From assembly GCA_964581365.1 (NCBI GenBank), contig CAZOOF010000067.1:1-7528 (forward strand): a stretch of 7,528 nt of DNA, given 5' to 3'. A model generated the notes under the pieces. The model saw only the letters and a list, made by a program, of their open reading frames with translations, did no database searches and had not been told where the DNA came from. Made by a program: the position numbers and the translations under genes. Numbering within the stretch: the first letter of the stretch is position 1; each line of letters opens with the position of its first letter. Positions 5,178 through 7,528 of this stretch are shown piece by piece. The stretch is from JAITWN01 sp964581365. GTDB lineage: Bacteria; Pseudomonadota; Gammaproteobacteria; SZUA-140.

Positions 5178-5990
5178 TCAGGCCTTTCTCACATTGCGAC
5201 CGTAGAAGATCTCACTCATCTCGCGCTGCAGCTGACGCTTGATCTGCCTGCGTTCGGCAACGCTCAGATCGGCCTCGCCAGTGCCGAACAGATAGTTATC
5301 GAGCTCGAACTCTTTCAGGATCATCTTGCTGTGGAAGATGTTCTCCTGATAGACGTTGACGTCGATGATCTGATAACGATCCAGCGTGTCTCGCGAAAGA
5401 TAATTCTGGATCGAATTGATCCTGTGATCGATGAAATGCTTCTTGCCCTTCACGTCACGAGTGAAACCGCGCACGCGATAATCCATCGTCACGATGTCGG
5501 ACTCGAAGCTGTGAATCAGATAATTCAGCGCGCGCAGCGGCGACACGCGGCCGCAGGTGGACACGTCGATATCCACGCGGAACGTGCTGATGCCGTTGTC
5601 CGGATGACTTTCCGGATACGTATGAACCGAGAGATGACTCTTGTCCAGATGCGCCACAACCAGATCCGGAATGGGACCCGGCACTTCTGCACTGCCTGCC
5701 GCGCCGACGGAATCCTGTGACACCGGCTCCTCAGCAATCAGCATGGTGACACTGGCACCCTGCGGATCGTAGTCCTGATGAGCGATGTTCAGGATAGTCG
5801 CGCCGATGATCTCGGCGACATTGGTGAGGATCTGCGTCAGACGTTCAGCGTTGTACGCTTCGTCGATGTACTCGATGTACTCACGACGATGCCGCGGTGT
5901 CTTCGCATAGCAGATGTCATAAATATTAAAGCTGAGGCTCTTGGTGAGATTGTTGAAGCCGTGCAATCTCAGTTTGCGCTTTTTGGACAT
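5178..5990 (-). CDS. speD: S-adenosylmethionine decarboxylase proenzyme, E. coli type
   Basis: A 270-residue proenzyme, close to the roughly 264 residues of E. coli SpeD. It decarboxylates AdoMet to give the aminopropyl donor for spermidine synthesis. Autocleavage is expected between K117 and S118 in HLDKSH (114-119), with S118 becoming the pyruvoyl group of the alpha chain. Conserved downstream blocks are VHTYPESHPDNG (122-133), DVSTCG with C146, DYRVRGFTRD, HFIDHRINSIQNY and the C-terminal YGRN. The ATG at 5990 has GAGAGG about 11 nt upstream. The gene lies upstream of coq7 in a two-gene transcript and is cut off from the VOC gene by a terminator. No spermidine synthase gene (speE) is in the window. 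Confidence 0.97.
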   Translation of the reverse strand: MSKKRKLRLHGFNNLTKSLSFNIYDICYAKTPRHRREYIEYIDEAYNAERLTQILTNVAEIIGATILNIAHQDYDPQGASVTMLIAEEPVSQDSVGAAGSAEVPGPIPDLVVAHLDKSHLSVHTYPESHPDNGISTFRVDIDVSTCGRVSPLRALNYLIHSFESDIVTMDYRVRGFTRDVKGKKHFIDHRINSIQNYLSRDTLDRYQIIDVNVYQENIFHSKMILKEFELDNYLFGTGEADLSVAERRQIKRQLQREMSEIFYGRNVRKA

Positions 5991-6029
5991 CGTACATAAA
6001 GCCTCTCGGCAGGAGTGACAAGGGCGCTA

Positions 6030-6058
6030 ATGCTAGCACACCGGGAATGCGGGTTTCA
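6030..6058 (-). promoter_or_regulatory. Candidate extended -10 promoter of speD-coq7
   Basis: On the minus strand TGCTAGCAT gives an extended -10 (hexamer 6035-6030). A poor -35 candidate TGAAAC (6058-6053) lies 17 nt upstream. It begins just past the terminator of the VOC gene, where a separate speD promoter would be expected. Confidence 0.4.
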
Positions 6059-6063
6059 CTAGT

Positions 6064-6084
6064 AAAAACGGGCGCGCTCACCCG
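6064..6084 (-). terminator. Intrinsic terminator overlapping the VOC stop codon
   Basis: In the leftward transcript CGGGUG (6084-6079) pairs with CGCCCG (6074-6069), including one G-U pair, around loop AGCG. Five U residues (6068-6064) follow directly. The VOC stop codon UGA (6080-6078) lies within the stem and loop. It should end the yhfA-VOC transcript before speD. Confidence 0.65.
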
Positions 6085-6500
6085 CCTGCCGGTGCCGCCA
6101 AAGGAGGGTGGTAGATCATCTGCACCACGGTGCCGTCGGGGTCACGGCAATAGAAGCTGCGCGCGCCATCGCGATGAGTGCGCGGAGGCGCGCTGATGGG
6201 CACACCGCGGGCGGAGAGGAACTCGTGCCAGCGATCCACATGCTCCGGTTCCGCCAGAATAAATCCAATGTGATCAAGGCGCTGGAAACCTTCCAGGCTG
6301 GCGGGCGAGGCCCGGTGCAGGGCCAGGTTGTCGACTCCGGAGGTGAGGTAGACGTTGTCGGGATCGGGCCGCCACTCGACCGTCATGCCGAGCAGCTCGA
6401 CGTAGAAGCGCTCGGTTGCCTCGAACTCGCGCACGAACAGCGCGACGTGTCGCAGACCCGCCGTTGCCGGCGGCCGGGCGGAAGACGGCTCAGTCGCCAT
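6078..6500 (-). CDS. VOC-family (glyoxalase/bleomycin-resistance fold) protein
   Basis: A 140-residue protein with the paired beta-alpha-beta-beta-beta modules of the vicinal-oxygen-chelate superfamily. The first module begins LRHVALFVREFEATERFYVELLGM (16-39). The second begins LDHIGFIL (75-82) and ends DPDGTVVQMIYHP (120-132). H18, H77 and Q127 occupy the places where VOC metal ligands usually stand, so it may be a metal-dependent lyase, isomerase or dioxygenase. Substrate cannot be read from the sequence; the FYCRDPDG region is common in uncharacterised members. Its ATG at 6500 overlaps the end of the yhfA-like gene by 11 nt with no clear ribosome site, pointing to translational coupling. 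Confidence 0.88.
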   Translation of the reverse strand: MATEPSSARPPATAGLRHVALFVREFEATERFYVELLGMTVEWRPDPDNVYLTSGVDNLALHRASPASLEGFQRLDHIGFILAEPEHVDRWHEFLSARGVPISAPPRTHRDGARSFYCRDPDGTVVQMIYHPPLAAPAGG

Positions 6501-6918
6501 CGGCGGTGAGGATCCGATAATCGTGGGTGATCTCTACGCCGCCACGCCCCAGCATGATCGACGCCGAACAATACTTTTCTGCTGACAGCTCAACAGCGCG
6601 AGCGACCGCGCTTTCGCTCAGACCATCGCCGGAAACCAGAAAGCGGATGTGGATGCGGGTGAAGACACGCGGCGGCTCCGCTGCTCGTTCAGCCTCGATC
6701 TCCACGGTACAGTCGTTCACCGGCTGACGGGATTTCTTCAGGATCTGCACCACATCGTAGGCCGTACAGCCGGCCGTACCGAGCAACACCAGTTCCATCG
6801 GCCGCAGGCCCATATTCCGGCCGCCACCCTCCACCGGCCCATCGATGACCACCGGGTGGCCGCTGTCGGCCTCTCCGATGAACTGAGCACCTTCCACCCA
6901 CTTCAGCCGCGCTTTCAC
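6490..6918 (-). CDS. yhfA: OsmC/Ohr-family protein, YhfA type
   Basis: A 142-residue OsmC-like protein beginning MKARLKWVEGAQF, which closely follows the start of E. coli YhfA. The family has a two-cysteine centre used in thiol-dependent reduction of organic peroxides. Here C51 (GTAGCTAYD) and C117 (AEKYCSAS) take those positions, but YhfA itself has no settled function, so peroxidase activity is inference. I start at GTG 6918, with GGGGAG about 10 nt upstream. The frame extends upstream to a TTG at 7002, but those residues (MIPRKHEH onward) do not resemble the family and would leave almost no room before crp. It is divergent from crp, the arrangement known in E. coli, and is followed by the overlapping VOC gene. 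Confidence 0.9.
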   Translation of the reverse strand: MKARLKWVEGAQFIGEADSGHPVVIDGPVEGGGRNMGLRPMELVLLGTAGCTAYDVVQILKKSRQPVNDCTVEIEAERAAEPPRVFTRIHIRFLVSGDGLSESAVARAVELSAEKYCSASIMLGRGGVEITHDYRILTADGD

Positions 6919-7004
6919 TAAACTTTTGCTCCCCTCATCCGATAACCACTGCAAATCCAAGCACCTGCGCAGGCACGGATGCTCATGTTTGCGAGGAATC
7001 AATC
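6919..7004. promoter_or_regulatory. Divergent yhfA-crp control region
   Basis: These 86 nt must hold the start signals for both genes. A 10-bp palindrome CCTGCGCAGG (6964-6973) lies in the middle. The crp ribosome-binding site GAGGA (6993-6997) is 7 nt before its ATG. I found no convincing -35/-10 pair in either direction and no TGTGA-N6-TCACA CRP site. In E. coli, crp is autoregulated with the help of a divergent transcript from this interval; whether that holds here is unknown. Confidence 0.5.
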
Positions 7005-7528
7005 ATGACGCAATTGCGGCGAAAAATCATCAGCAACCCGACGGTCGAACGGTTCCTGGCTCACTGCCACCGGCGCCGTTATCCCGCCAAGAGCGTGGTG
7101 ATCCATCACGGCGATACGCCGAATTCGCTCTACTACATCATCGAGGGCTCGGTGGCCGTGCTGCACGAGGACGACGACGGCCGCGAGATCGTGCTCGCCT
7201 ACCTCAATGCAGGCGACTTCTTCGGCGAAATGGGCCTGTTCGATCGCAACAACAGCGGCCGCAGCGCCTGGGTGCGCGCCCGCACTCCCTGCGAACTGGG
7301 AGAAATCAATTACGACAAGTTCCGGCAGATGGCCAATCACAATCCGGACATTCTGTTCGAGCTCGCCTCACAGATGGCCCTGCGTCTGCGCCGCACCAGC
7401 AGCATGCTGGGACGTCTCGCCTTCATGGATGTCGCCGGCCGCATTGCGCGCACTCTGCTCGAACTCTGTCAGCAGCCGGATGCAATGACTCATCCCGATG
7501 GCATGCAGATCCGCATCACCCGCCAGGA
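7005..7528 (+). CDS. crp: CRP/Vfr-type cAMP receptor protein (3' end cut by window)
   Basis: The frame runs from ATG 7005 to the right edge, giving 174 of roughly 210 residues. The N-terminal FLAHCHRRRYPAKS (17-30) resembles Vfr of Pseudomonas. The cyclic-nucleotide domain has GDFFGEMGLF (70-79). The E. coli cAMP contacts G71, E72, R82, S83, T127 and S128 correspond to G74, E75, R86, S87 (GRSAWVRA), T131 and S132. The hinge and D-helix read LAFMDVAGRIARTLL, followed by PDAMTHPDGMQIRITRQ. The window ends exactly where the helix-turn-helix should begin, so DNA specificity cannot be judged. It is a global transcription factor expected to bind DNA as a dimer. The start has a good Shine-Dalgarno sequence and is divergent from yhfA. 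Confidence 0.95.
   Translation, partial: MTQLRRKIISNPTVERFLAHCHRRRYPAKSVVIHHGDTPNSLYYIIEGSVAVLHEDDDGREIVLAYLNAGDFFGEMGLFDRNNSGRSAWVRARTPCELGEINYDKFRQMANHNPDILFELASQMALRLRRTSSMLGRLAFMDVAGRIARTLLELCQQPDAMTHPDGMQIRITRQ

Noticed and set aside
6919..7002. Upstream extension of the OsmC protein to a TTG at 7002
   Set aside because: The extra residues do not resemble the family; GTG 6918 gives the expected MKARLKWVEG start and has a ribosome-binding site.

Overview
The window is high-GC bacterial chromosome from a gammaproteobacterium. The evidence is a Vfr/CRP-type regulator divergent from a YhfA-like OsmC protein, an E. coli-type self-cleaving AdoMet decarboxylase (speD) followed by the ubiquinone hydroxylase coq7, and an rplM-rpsI operon. 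From memory, similar neighbourhoods occur in Pseudomonas and Xanthomonas-like genomes, so a Xanthomonadales/Nevskiales-type organism is my best guess. I cannot fix the genus.

Layout from left to right. (1) At the left edge is the start of a leftward gene with a signal-peptide-like N-terminus and a strong sigma70-type promoter. A 349-nt non-coding stretch separates it from a rightward family-4 glycosyltransferase. (2) The glycosyltransferase converges on a leftward tRNA-Gln(CUG), and a perfect 15-bp bidirectional terminator lies between them. (3) Upstream of the tRNA, on the same strand, is the ribosomal protein operon rplM-rpsI with a clear promoter and a short foldable leader. (4) A divergent iron-sulfur pair follows: a leftward thioredoxin-fold [2Fe-2S] ferredoxin and a rightward GlcF/HdrD-like protein with two [4Fe-4S] motifs and two CCG domains. 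(5) Leftward speD and coq7 are separated by only 8 nt. (6) A leftward pair, yhfA-like OsmC then a VOC (glyoxalase-fold) protein, overlaps by 11 nt and ends in an intrinsic terminator. (7) A rightward crp/vfr-type gene is cut by the right edge just before its DNA-binding helix-turn-helix.

Most of this is conserved housekeeping: translation, quinone and polyamine biosynthesis, and global regulation. I do not see a mobile element, a CRISPR array, a defence island or an obviously new multi-gene system. The points most worth following are the orphan GlcF-like protein beside the divergent ferredoxin, a possibly leaderless ferredoxin mRNA, alternative hairpins in the rplM leader, the structured gap between rpsI and the tRNA, and the palindrome next to the ribosome-binding site of the left-edge gene.
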